From positions 2,542,001 through 2,606,000 of the forward strand of contig NEEC01000010.1 in the NCBI GenBank assembly GCA_002189035.1: DNA of 64,000 bases. The letters are read 5' to 3'. The notes beneath the pieces are model-generated. The model saw only the letters and a program-made list of their open reading frames with translations. It did not search any database and was not told the origin of the DNA. Position 1 is the stretch's first letter. Each line of letters opens with the position of its first letter. The position numbers were made by a program, and so were the translations under genes. This DNA is from Utricularia gibba (lineage: Eukaryota; Streptophyta; Magnoliopsida; Lamiales; Lentibulariaceae). Positions 23,232 through 34,745 of the stretch are shown here, piece by piece.

Positions 23232-25005
23232 ATGGATTCAGATCAGGGGAAGCTTTTCATTGGAGGAATCTCGTGGGAGACAAACGAGGTTAAGCTAAGG
23301 GACTATTTTCAAGGGTATGGGGAAGTGCTGCAAACTGCGGTTATGAGAGACAAGATTTCGGGAAAACCTAGGGGATTTGGGTTTGTTGTATTTGCTGATC
23401 CAAGCATTCTCGATACAGTTCTTCAGGATAGGCATGTTATCGATGGGCGCACAGTAAGATATGCTTTGGTAGCTTAATGCGCTTCAGTTTACCCTGTCTA
23501 CTTAGGATGTTAACTAATGGAAATTTTCGTTCTTTTTTGGGTCCATTCCAGGATTGGATTCTTTTGTTCTTCCCTTTTTCCAAGTTTCTTGAGTTCTAAC
23601 TTATATTCTGTAAATTTTCCCTATTTCTAGCTGGATATGCTGGTTTCCTAGTGATTTACAATTGGTGGAATTGTTCTTTTCGCAAATATTTTATGCAAAA
23701 AAATCTTATTAGCTGTCTTTGATTTTCTGAGGATCAGATTTTTCATTTGCTTCCAGTGATTCAAATTCTTTTCATAGCCGGTTGCATGTCTTGATCCAGT
23801 GGTTTGACTATTGGATCTTTTGATGCGTTGGGTGCATTGTGTTAACTTGCGTAATTACTAGTGATATCTCTGATCGTTTAATACATTTCAGTTTTCAGTG
23901 TGGTGTGGTGTGATGGCATTTCTTCTGCATGTAAACATCCGTTATCTGTGGTTGTCAGGTTGAGGCTAAGAGAGCTATTTCAAGAGATGAAAATTATGTT
24001 TCGAAAAATGGAAACTCTGTTGGATCACAGAACTATGGTAGTAGTGGAGGCATTGGAACCAAGAAGATTTTTGTTGGCGGCCTACCTGCAACTTTGACCG
24101 AGGATGGCTTTCGCCAGTACTTTGAAACATATGGTGCTGTCACTGATGTTGTGATAATGTATGATCAACAGACAAACCGCCCACGGGGATTCGGATTTAT
24201 TTCTTTTGATTCAGAGGATGCAGTAGATAGGGTTTTACATAAAACATTCCATGACTTGAACGGGAAGCAAGTAGAGGTGAAACGTGCTCTTCCCAAAGAT
24301 GCCAGTCCTGGTGGAGGTGGACGAGCTGCGGGTGGCGGAGGATATCAGAATTATGGGTCCTCTTCTGGCACTTATGATGGTAGATTGGAATCCAGTAGGT
24401 ACATGCACTCACAAAGCACTGGTGGTGGGTTTCCTGCTTACAATTCATCTGCATATAACATGCCTGGATATGGCCATGGCCCTGCTTACAATGGCATGGG
24501 CTATGGATATGGAAACTCTAATCCAGGATACAGTGGGGCTGCTGGTGGATCATACAACAATCCGAATGCCCTGAATCCAGGATACGGTGGACCTGCAGGA
24601 GGCTATGGCAATCCTATGCCTGGATATGGAGGCCTCCAAAGCGCTCAGCGCAGTTCATGGGGTCCGTTGCCCATACCAGCATATGGTTACGGTAGTTCCC
24701 AGTGGGGAGCCACCCCAGGTGGCGGTGCTAGCAATGCCGGTGCCCTGACCGGCCAATCGCCAAGCGGCGCCTCCGGTTATGCTAATCAAGGATATGGCTA
24801 TGGCGGCTATGGTGGCGGTGATGCAGCTTATGGAAGCCGTGCAGGGAATGGTAGCATTCCCGGTGATGCACAGGGCCCCGGCGGCGGTTACATGGGCGAT
24901 GGCTATGTGGATGGAAACTCAGGCTGGCGCTCCGATCCTCCACAGCCTTCTGCCTACTACGGAAGCGGCGGCCACAGCGCCGGCGGTCGACCTGGTCGAC
25001 AGTAG
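23232..25005 (+). CDS. Two-RRM glycine-rich hnRNP-like RNA-binding protein
   Basis: Nuclear hnRNP A/B-like RNA-binding protein of the plant RNP1/UBA2-neighbour group. Exons 23232-23453 and 23959-25005. RRM1 begins at residue 6 with RNP2 KLFIGGIS and RNP1 KPRGFGFVVF. RRM2 has RNP2 KIFVGGLP and RNP1 RPRGFGFISF. The second half is low complexity, rich in Gly, Tyr, Asn and Ser (repeats like NPGYGG, GYGYGGYGGG), as expected for protein-protein contacts and nuclear shuttling. Start chosen because it directly precedes RRM1 and follows the leader acceptor. Frame intact; family assignment is firm, target RNAs unknown. Confidence 0.94.
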
Positions 25006-26246
25006 CAGGTGTTGTCTCAGCCTGAGGCGCGGCGGAGTTGGGTGCCTCTGTGTTTACCTTGTGATTCCTAGTCTGCTAGCCCACAATACACCTCATATAT
25101 TCAACGGGATGGCTGCCCAGATCCCTTTAACTTGTAGTCTTTTCCCTTCAGATTAATGTTGTCCTGCAATTTTCGAGTTTCTCCTTCAGCAGTCAGTGCC
25201 TGGTTTCATCACTATGGGGTTAATTTTGTAAAATCACCTTATTATCAAAGTAACAAGTAATTTACAAAAAAAAATTATTTCTTGTAATTATGCACGTGGA
25301 GCAGAGCTTCTTTCATTTTTCAATAAATTATTATTGAAGATGGATATGATCATAAATTATGTCAATTAAAAATCCAAAGAACTATCAGAATTATTGAAGA
25401 ATGTGTAATTTATGAGCTATGAATGATTACACATAAGATATATAAATATATTTTATAATTTAAATTAATATGAATAAATAATTTGTCCATTAAATAAATT
25501 AAATACTTGTATACGTTAGATTTCATTTAAACTTTGCATTTCTAATTTTTTTAACTGTTTTAAAAATAAAAAAATATTAATTTAATGATTAAAATAATAG
25601 TATCTGGGCCGGGCCGGCCCATGAAAGCATGGAATACTAATGGGCCCTACCCCCAACTTCTCCATTCCCCTCATGGCCCCCACCTCAAATATCATATGAA
25701 TATTAATAATAAGGCACCAAGTTGGAGGTGCGATGATTGGGTTTGGATTGGAATTTGTGTATCACGTTATGGACCATGTGGACGATCATTAATGGAATCA
25801 ATTGAAAAATCATCGAAATTCGTCGGAATATGATGGGGCAGGATTGAACTCCATTGTGGCCCCCACGTAATCTAGAATTTTTTTTAATGGTTAATAATTT
25901 TTTTTAATAATTCCATTACAAAAAATAATGTTCTCTGGTAAATGTCGTATGTTTCGCCACTGTGTAATAATAGTAAGTGAATTTAATGTACTAAATCTTG
26001 GACGCGCGTTGCAGTAAAAAACGAATCCAATTGGTCTTCTTCAACACGCACCACGAGACTATGGCGCAGCAAACGCACATGCGGCAAAACATGGTGGGGG
26101 CCCACTCCCAAGGCGCCAATGGACATCTCTTACCCTTGCGGGCCCCACTTTAAGCTGTCGGTGTCTGGTACTGTAATTGCGGCCACATGGCGAGGGTAGT
26201 TTGGGTAATCTGACCCCAGTGAAAGGGACCGCGTTATTTTCTAGAG

Positions 26247-26252
26247 CACGTG
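26247..26252. promoter_or_regulatory. G-box (CACGTG) upstream of JAZ gene
   Basis: A perfect palindromic G-box lies about 290 bases before the JAZ start codon. MYC2-type bHLH factors bind G-boxes to induce JAZ genes, giving negative feedback. Binding here is inferred from sequence only. Confidence 0.45.
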
Positions 26253-26429
26253 GTTTTTGCAATTCCGCCTTCGCATTTAATGCTTTTTCCGGGGTTATTT
26301 TAATTACTGGCTTTGAATCCGCATCTGCATCCTGCAACTTGTAATGACGCGATTTTCAAATCCACACATCTTCCTCGTGCCCCTTTAGACCTGATCCCAC
26401 CCTTTTTTTTTTCTTTCTTAATTTGTTTT

Positions 26430-26435
26430 ATATAC
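26430..26435 (+). promoter_or_regulatory. TATA box of the JAZ gene
   Basis: TATATA in a TTTATATAC context 109 bases upstream of the ATG at 26544. Confidence 0.45.
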
Positions 26436-26543
26436 TCAGGTTTCAAACGGGGTTCCACTTGAAATTGAATCCCCCCAGCTTCTTCCTTCCTCATTTCGTT
26501 GCTTGCACGCAATCAAGATCCGATTTTTATACCCAGAGGGAAA

Positions 26544-27376
26544 ATGGGATCCTCCGAGAAAATGGATTCCGGCCCCCCCGCGACGAGGTCCGCTTTCTCA
26601 CGAACCTGCAGTCGTCTCAGTCAGTACTTAAAGGAGAACGGCGGTTTTGGGGAGTCCGGCCGGGGGTTGACTTTAGAGCCCAGAGGTTTGTGATTCCAGA
26701 CTGTTGATTTTTTTGAGGGCAAACGATTCGATGGGGTTTCTGGATCTCGTGCCGTTTCTGTTTTTTTGTTTCTGGGTGTTGGATTGTTTCTGATTGTTTT
26801 CAGTATTGGGAACAGGGACCTTGGATTTGTTGCCTAAGATTGACAAGGAACGTGAAGCGAAGGGTTCCCAGATGACCATATTTTACGGTGGTGAGGTCAT
26901 AGTTTTCAACGATTACCCGCCGGAAAAGGCCAGCGAGATCATGAAACTGGCGACCAGTTTGTCCGCCCCTCCGTCGGTACCGGCCCCCGACAGCCCCGCC
27001 GAATCGGCGACCACCTCATCGGCGCTCCGCCGTGCCAGTAAGTGTACAATTAATCACCGCCGCGAGGTCTAGCCAGGGGACTGGAGCTGATGTTTTTGTT
27101 CGTCTTGCAGCTCTGCCGATCACAAGGGGGCACTCGCTGTCACGGTTCCTTGAGAAGAGAAAAGATAGGTTAGCCTACCGGGTTTTTCTTCATTTTTTTT
27201 TTCTTGGTCTTTGTTTATTAAATGAAAATAATTAAGATATTAATATAATTAACTACGTACCCAGATTCCTTGCATCCGCGCCGTACCAAGTCAACAAGCC
27301 GCAGCTTAAGCCGTTGAACGAATCAGAGCCGGAGCCGGTGCTGCAGCTCGCGCCGCCGGTTTCTCGGATTAATTGA
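26544..27376 (+). CDS. JAZ: JAZ/TIFY jasmonate-signalling repressor with variant Jas degron
   Basis: Nuclear co-repressor that blocks MYC factors until COI1-JA-Ile triggers its degradation. Exons 26544-26695, 26804-27037, 27111-27168, 27265-27376. The N-terminus (FSRTCSRLSQYLKENGGFGE) resembles the cryptic MYC-interaction domain of JAZ1/2-type proteins. The ZIM/TIFY motif is MTIFYGGEVIVF. The Jas motif is LPITRGHSLSRFLEKRKDR followed by SAPYQ. The usual LPIARR is changed to LPITRG. The phase and place of the last intron match the known Jas intron; reading into it adds about 15 residues then stops, giving a form without the PY motif. About 185 residues, a short JAZ. No frame break. Confidence 0.93.
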
Positions 27377-27789
27377 GTATAGTTGTGCGCCACGTGTGCA
27401 ACTGTTTCCTAATGTATTGCTTGTTTCCAGTAATTTCTAAGAATTTTTGTATTGTATATATTTTTTATTTGAATTTAAAATAATAATAATAATAATAAAA
27501 TATGGTAGAGTACAGTAGGTGTGTAGCTGCTCGCATGTCGTGATCGTGGGCCCCACCTTGTTCGGGAATCTAGATCCATATCATTTTACTACAGAATACA
27601 GTAATATTATATCATTTGGGCCGATTGCTTCGTTCAATGTGTGGGCCTAGCCCATGGGTAGAAGAAGAACCAGGCCCAAAGTTAAGGAAACCGATTGGTG
27701 CTGCCCTTACTAAGTTCCTTAAAACCCTAATTCGAGAAGCCCAAATAGAGGGGAATTTTGGGGATTTTGTTTTCGTCGGGTTGGGAGAG
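27377..27789. other. Short intergenic region
   Basis: JAZ 3' end with a small (TAA)n tract near 27480, then the leader of the next gene. Nothing else seen. Confidence 0.4.
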
Positions 27790-28298
27790 ATGGAGGAGTT
27801 TCAGAAAGCATACGGCAGTGTTATGGCCACGGCACAGCAATCGGCTGCGAAAGTCGGGTCTTGGGCTTCTTCTCTAGAGAAAGCTAAATCCACAAACTCT
27901 TCGTCTTCTGGAGTCGGATACCCTGCGGATGCTTCCGGCTTGTTGATCACCCGGTCGCCGAGGTACAGAATCCCAAACTTGGATGCCTTCGTTTTGAGGG
28001 TTTCTTGCGTGATATTTTCCGAGAATTCATGTTTATGTTGCAAAATGGACCACTTACTCAAGCGATTCCACTTCAAATTTTCAGGATTTGAGAACTCTCT
28101 TCTTTGTTATTTGGATCGTTGCTTAACATTTTGCCTATGGTTCGCAAATGTTGTCATTGCAGGCAAGGTGTTTCAATTGGGGCCTGCTCAAAGCTCTGTG
28201 TATTCTTCTTTGTCGCTGGAATTTTCGTTGGTTACACTCTGAAGAAACGTGTCAATCGATGGGTGACCAAACTCCTGCGCAGGTTGAAAGATGAATGA
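27790..28298 (+). CDS. Small single-pass membrane protein of unknown function
   Basis: Two exons (27790-27962, 28163-28298) join in phase to encode about 102 residues. The N-terminal half (EEFQKAYGSVMATAQQSAAK) is polar and probably helical. It is followed by a Ser-rich linker, one hydrophobic segment (LCVFFFVAGIFVGYTL), and a strongly basic end (KKRVNRWVTKLLRRLKDE). The topology suggests a C-terminally anchored membrane protein. I believe similar short proteins are conserved in plants, but I cannot name a function. The intron has a clean GT-AG and a usable acceptor, which supports reality over chance. Confidence 0.65.
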
Positions 28299-29150
28299 AT
28301 TCATGGTCTGTTATACAATTTTGATGAACCAAACTACCTAAAAGGATCCAAAGTCTTCAACATTGGAACCCTTTCTTTCGGTTATGATCCTCTTTTAGCT
28401 GTTCTTCCACTTGGAATTCCTCTCCCAGTCTTTCGGATACATGGAATGATCGGTTACATGGCTTCACAGATCCAAGCAAAAGCATGTTCCTTCAAATTCC
28501 TATGGCTAGTGCATTACAATGATTACATTGCCCCATCTCTGAAATCATGCTGCAAAGTTGAGATTCCCTCATGTGCAGAATTCAAGACTTTATAAGGGAT
28601 GAATTAGAAATGGTATAATGTGTAAAACATTGTGTGATAAAAGTGGATATACGTACGGTAAATTTTATGTCGAAGAATAAGGTGCGGGCAAGAATTTTGA
28701 ATTTAATATTATAATTTATCAAATTAATTTTCAAAAAAAATGAATAAGCGTTTCTAATGAAATGAGGCTTTCTTATTTTTTTTAAAAGAAATTATTTGAT
28801 AATAATATTGTTGTCTGATAGCGGGAAAAAAATCTTCACCAAAAATATCTTGGTTATCCGACGGGTCTGACGTCACCCTTCCCGTTTTTGATTGGCTTTC
28901 AGTTTCATCCCTGGTAGAGATTCCAGACGGCACGCTACCTTCATCCAATCGAAGCCCTCCGATTGGTGCCTGTGGGGCCACGTCTTCATCGCTCGGCGGA
29001 CGGACGGACGGACGGATGTCGATAAATTGGTGGGCTCATGGATACTGCAGACGAATCGGGGGAGAATAAAGAATCGGAAAAATATCTTCCAGTGTCTGCT
29101 CCACTCCCACTGAATTTATCTGGGATTCCGTCACTTTCCGGATTCTGCGG
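28299..29150. other. Intergenic region upstream of aleurain-like protease
   Basis: 3' end of the small membrane protein gene, then AT-rich DNA and the protease promoter. A short (CGGA)5 microsatellite lies at about 28996-29015. No gene seen. Confidence 0.45.
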
Positions 29151-31155
29151 ATGGATCGAGCTTTGTTGCTAGTGATCGCCGTTGTAGCTTTTGTCGTTGG
29201 AGGTGCCACGGGATCGGAGCTTTTCGCGGGTGAAAATCCGATTAGGCAGGTTGTTGACGGTTTGCGGGAGATCGAGACTTCCATCACACGGATTGTTGGC
29301 AACTCGCGCCGAGCGCTCTCCTTCGCTCTATATGTTCATAGGTGACTTCATCTTTTTATGTTTATTTCGGGGTTTTTGCGGGATTCTGTTGTGGATGAAT
29401 CATGAAGGAGTTGTTTGTTGATTTGAACTTGGGGAGGTATGGGAAACGCTACGCGAACGATGAGGAGGTGCAGAGGAGGTTCGAGATTTTTGCCGACACT
29501 TTGAAGATGATTAATTCACATAACGGGAAGGGGCTTTCGTATACCATGGGCGTCAACGGTAAAGATTATCAGTTGCTTGTCCCATTTTGAAGTGATTGCA
29601 CTTGTCACTGAATCGGGTTTCGAGTGAAAACTTGCATTTCTGTTGTATTTTGGTTTCAGTAATTTAACTTTCATGATAAAATCATTGCTGATCCTCCTTC
29701 TGGTTTTTTTCTATTGGAAAACGACAGAGTTCTCAGATATGACATGGGAAGAATTCAGGACGCACAGACTGGGGGCAGCTCAGAACTGCTCTGCTACTAC
29801 TAGGGGAAATCACAAGCTGACTGATGCTATCCTCCCTGAATCGGTACTCCAAAATACTCAAAACTCCCAGAAACTAGTTTTTGTGTTATGAGCTTAGTTC
29901 TCGGATCATAACAAAAGGCTTTGTGCACCAATTCTTTGACTGCTGTCATGTATATTGAGAACATAAGGACTTCTTTATGTGGTTTAATGATGAATATCTT
30001 CCCTGAAAATTGTATCATCATCAGAAAGACTGGAGGGAATCTGGCATAGTAAGCCCTGTAAAAAATCAAGGTCACTGTGGATCTTGCTGGACATTCAGGT
30101 AACGCTAAGTTTCTGAGATATGCCTTTGTATGCCGAAGTGCATGAAGCGAACATGGGCCGCTTACGTTATTATTTTACAGCACAACGGGAGCACTCGAAG
30201 CAGCTTATACCCAAGCACACGGTATCGGTGTTTCTCTGTCAGAGCAGCAGCTTGTGGATTGTGCGGGAGCGTTCAACAATTTTGGATGCAACGGTGGACT
30301 CCCTTCTCAAGCATTCGAGTATATTAAATATATTGGTGGGCTTGAAACCGAGACCGCATATCCTTACACTGGCGAGAATGGCCTTTGCAACTATGCATCT
30401 GAAAACGCTGCAGTTCAAGTGATTGATTCCGTGAATATTACTCTGGTAACATTCTTGAGAAATCAATATTGAGTTGAACCTCCAAGAAGGTCAATCTCTG
30501 ACCCTTCATTTTCTCTTTCGACATGTTAATGAAATCATAGGGTGCTGAAGATGAACTTAAGCATGCGGTTGCATTCGTCCGGCCCGTGAGTGTGGCATTC
30601 GAAGTGGTTAACGGTTTTCGAGCATACAAGTCCGGGGTATACACCAGCACCACCTGTGGAAGCTCTCCAATGGTATACACTCCTACCTTTCCAAGCTAAA
30701 AACTTTATGTTTTTTAAACACAGCACCCTCATTGCGTTTCCTCTGGTAAAAGAACTCCCTGACTCCCATGTGTGCAACGATCTTCCTGCGCACAAAGAAT
30801 TCCCAAAGCATTCTTTCTTGTAAACTCCAGGTTGTGAACTATTATTTACCACGATCATCGTCTACTTGCAGGATGTAAACCATGCAGTCCTCGCTGTTGG
30901 CTATGGAATCGAAAACGGTATCCCTTACTGGCTCATCAAGAACTCATGGGGAGCCGACTGGGGAGACCAAGGCTACTTCAAAATGGAGATGGGCAAGAAC
31001 ATGTGTGGTAAGTCTCGAAAATGCTACATAGCAACATTCTCTAGATAAATGGGAATTGAGGAACTCTCGCCCTCTTCCTTCCAACTCACCATCCTCTCTG
31101 ATCACAATCTTTCGCAGGCGTCGCTACGTGTGCCTCATACCCCATAGTTGCTTGA
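29151..31155 (+). CDS. Aleurain-like (cathepsin H-type) vacuolar cysteine protease
   Basis: Papain-family protease of lytic vacuoles, close to plant aleurain. Eight exons: 29151-29341, 29437-29558, 29728-29843, 30025-30098, 30181-30445, 30541-30672, 30872-31007, 31118-31155. Signal peptide ([16 protein letters not shown]), then NPIRQVV, the barley aleurain-type vacuolar sorting region. The I29 inhibitor pro-domain includes [17 protein letters not shown]. In the mature enzyme: [16 protein letters not shown] with the catalytic Cys, [28 protein letters not shown] with the catalytic His, and [12 protein letters not shown] with the Asn. It ends CASYPIVA. Full length of about 357 residues, no defects. 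Confidence 0.96.
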
Positions 31156-32383
31156 AATGCAACCAGAGAGAAGATCCCTGGCAGGTCTGAGGGCCTCCTG
31201 TGTATGTGTACTTATGGTTTGAACTCTAGCTAGTGAAATAAGATAGATCCATAGGGAAATTGGCCTGAGGGTGCACGAGTATGAATCTGGAGCGCCACAC
31301 CTGTTGGTAAGTATCATGTCACACCCCGGGCCAAGGATCATATGTTAAGCATGCCGTACCTTCAATGAACTCCTGTCTTTTCCCCCAATTCATGCCTTCG
31401 CTGCGCCACAACAAGGCGGGTGATGGATGCTGAGGGTGAAAACACTCCAATTATCTGATCTTTTTAAGATGATGACAAGCACTCTCTTCACAATGAAAAG
31501 ACTCCAATTATCTGTCTTTCACAATGTTGGTGTCATGTTTTTCAGAATTTGTTATAAAACTTTATTGGAGGAATGAAGTGCCATATAGACACCTCACATG
31601 GTATTATATATAATCAACTTAAAAGTGATTAAATATATATATCACATAAAATTTTTTAATGTAATTATTTTTTTAAAAAATAATACTTTGAAAATAAAAA
31701 TATTTAAAACGAATAATATTATATAAAGTATAATAAGATCAACATTATATTTGATATCACAATCAAACCTTCATAATTGAGGATGGAACAAATGGTAAGG
31801 AGTATAAAATACTATTTGATGTTGTTTTAAAAAATAATTTCAAATAAACAATTTTTTCATAGGTACAATCCAAAAATGTTTCAAAAAGTTGTGAAACATA
31901 TAAAACGATTATTCAAAAATATGTTGTAATATTTCAAAGTTTATCTTTTTTAGAGTATTTCTAATACATATTTTGAATCGACATCAATTTTTGGAAATAT
32001 GAGAGGATAATATAAAACTATGATGATTTAATATAAATTAGTATTGTACAAATAAAACGTGTGTCATAAAATTCAAGATTTTGTGACGAGTCATCGTACT
32101 GAAATTATTTTAGATATAAAGGATAGAAGATATAAAGGGAATAAAAAAAGTTAAGATAATGTGAAATAAAATAGAGCAAAATGCTATTTACCAAAACCAA
32201 TTAAAAATGCGACTTCCTGATTTTGTTGAAACGTGTTCCACTGGGAAGCTGCTCTACATTTTCTTTGAATAAAATAATGAGAAGATAATAAACGGTAATT
32301 ATTAAAATATATGATTTTTGTTTGGATAAAGATGAGGAGCCGATGTGTTGTCGTGTAGATTCATCTGGGCAATCTTGGCCGAG
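31156..32383. other. Intergenic AT-rich region
   Basis: Protease 3' end and about 900 bases of AT-rich DNA. No ORF, terminal inverted repeats or RNA gene could be supported. Confidence 0.4.
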
Positions 32384-33590
32384 ATGTCAATCGCCTTCGA
32401 GCAGAGCAACTCCGGCGGCTGTCGCCGGATCGACCTCTCAGGGTTCGTCATCCGAGATTTGGCCTACGGGCAGTCGGTTTACGACTCCACGGAATTCGCC
32501 TCCGGTAACCGCCGGCTATCGGAGGTTGTGGAGAAGAGAGAGGCGCCTTCTTCATCCTCATCCACCTCTTCGATAGGAAAGAACAGTGACAAGTCTGCGG
32601 AAGGGGGCGTCGGTGACGGAGATGAGGAGGAGGTGCAGAGTAATTATAAATCCGGGCCTTTGGACTGTTTGGAAGCTTTGGAGGAAGTTCTACCTATAAA
32701 GTATGCCTCTTTACTTTAAACTTTGAAAAAGGGTTTCTAAATTTGATGTTGTTATTCAATGATTCTGCATTTTTCGTTCTGCTCCGAGTTCCCGTGTTCA
32801 CCTCTTGCCCTTTTGGGATCTTGGGTACGACTCTCTCTGTAACATGCATCTGGTTGGGCTTTTTCTTTGAGAATGAATTGGGGAATCTTCTCGAATTCAT
32901 TAGAGTTTATGTTGTTGGAATTGGTTAGATTCAGCAACTTGAGGTCCGTATTATTTCCTAGCATCTCGTTTTCTGCAAGCTTAACGAAATCTTTGTTGTT
33001 TTTCATTCTTGATGCCTAGTTGAAACTTGAAACCTGAATTACAGAAGGGCTGGGCGCCCAAGTTTCTACTGTGTGCCTGTGTGTGTGTTTAAAATGAAAG
33101 ATCTCTACTTTGTCTTCACTTTTTCTGATGGTTTGAAGCTCATTCCAGGAGAGGCATCTCGAAATTTTACTGTGGTAAATCGAAGTCCTTTACGACATTA
33201 TCTGATGCAGCGTTATGCTCTTCTATCGAAGACATCGCTAAGCCAGAGAATGCATACACAAGGAAGCGCAAGAATCTTCTGGCTTCTCACATCTTCTGTA
33301 ACAAGAATTCCAACCATACGCTTCAAAGGCGAAGCAATGGCCTACCAAAAAGGCCTACATCTTCAAGAAGTATGGTGGGAATTTCGACAGCAATGAACTG
33401 CTATGACCCCATCAAAGGTGAAGAAGCTTGTGAATCATTCTCATCTGGTGGTGATTGCCACCTCCCGCCATTACCGCCCGCCCCAGCCACACGAGGAATC
33501 GCACAGCGTGCTGATCAAGACCACCCGTGGAGGTCCTTCTCTTATTCTGACTTTCAAGGTGCTGAAATTTCAAATCCTGATGGTGTATGA
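32384..33590 (+). CDS. OXS3-like (oxidative stress 3) protein
   Basis: Plant-specific OXIDATIVE STRESS 3-like protein; in Arabidopsis OXS3 family members are nuclear/chromatin-associated and raise tolerance to heavy metals and oxidative stress. Two exons (32384-32700, 33149-33590) joined in phase. The N-terminal part is Ser-rich and acidic (GDEEEVQS). The exon junction creates the family signature KRGISKFYCGKSKSFTTLSD. A basic stretch (YTRKRKN) may be a nuclear signal. The C-terminus reads HPWRSFSYSDFQ. About 252 residues, within the family's range. No known catalytic motif can be seen. Start at 32384 follows an in-frame non-ATG extension. Confidence 0.82.
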
Positions 33591-34745
33591 TATATAACTG
33601 CTCTGTGTAGTAGAATCAAACCGTAGATTCGTCTCGCCCTATGTCTGAATCATGTAGCCGCTCATGGAGGTGTAGGAGAACAAAATGCTGTTTCCCTGTC
33701 TGTCTAGGTTGCTGTCATGGCTTCCATGGGCTTGTTTTGTTGTAGCCTTGTGGGATGTTGGCTCTGTTCTCTTAATCAACTATTTTCCCTAAACACTCTG
33801 TCTAACACCTTCTTCTCCATCCAAATAAGAGGAATGCCATGGCAGTCCATGGTTCAAATGCAACATTTTTTAAGCAGCTTCCTTCCATGAGGCGAAGAAC
33901 TGGGAGATCACATCTCCTTGCAAGCTCCTTCAGTTAATGCAGCAAAACTAGAGCACCCCAGTTGGGCGCCACCATCTACAATCTTCGACAGTCACTTCCA
34001 ATTACAGGTCAGTCAACTCTCTGCAAAACATGTGAAAGCATCAAGTCACCACACATGACAACTAAGCAGCTCCTGTCTGTGTACGGAAACTGAATCCTGA
34101 TGAGCCAAGCTCCTTCACTTTCCCGCTGCAGACAGAGGGAAGCTCCCCGCCCCACAGTTAGTGGATAGCGCTTCCAGTTCTGGAGCTTGAGATAGAAGAA
34201 GCACAGCATCTATTCCTCCACAGTTGTCCAAGTCGACCAAGAAACAGGAAATGCTGTGTTTGGGAACACTTCGTTCTTCTTTTATATAAATAAACAAGAG
34301 CAATAGTTTGCAAACACGGCGGAAGACGAAGAGACGGTGCAGACGCCCAAAATATGTGGACGACAGGGGAGGCCTCTAGAGAGATGCAGGTAGCTGATTT
34401 GCCTCACGCAAGTGATCTCCGACATGGCACAAGGGACAGGGTATCTTATCTTCTAGAAGATGTCGTCGGCATGCCCAATTCAGAAAAAAAGGAAAATAAT
34501 AAAAAAGGTCAAACCTTGAGCCAGCATCGATGACTGCCACTGTGGAAAATGATATAGAATCGCCGGTTCCTTGAAACTCTGGGCTCTGGAGTCATAGAAT
34601 TCAAAGTGAAATTGTCAACTAGAGGAGGGAAACCCATGCGGAGTCGACGGTAGCGACCAGGCGTTGTTGTTTTAAAGAGTTCAACTTCCAAACGGCAGCC
34701 ATAGAGTTTTATCGCTCCGAAGTCCAGAACTTTCTGCCACCGTCG
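33591..34745. other. Intergenic region
   Basis: 3' untranslated region of the OXS3-like gene for the first few hundred bases, then the promoter of the acyltransferase. Short minus-strand frames at 34009-34303 look accidental. Confidence 0.4.

Larger units (their letters stand above)
25006..26543. other. Intergenic region and JAZ promoter
   Basis: 3' end of the hnRNP gene, AT-rich DNA, then the promoter of the JAZ gene. Short open frames at 25585-25833 and 26059-26337 have no family features. Two CACGTG hexamers are seen (25293 and 26247). Confidence 0.45.

Noticed and set aside
25585-25833. 82-codon ORF between hnRNP and JAZ genes
   Set aside because: Composition and context look random and no conserved motif is present.
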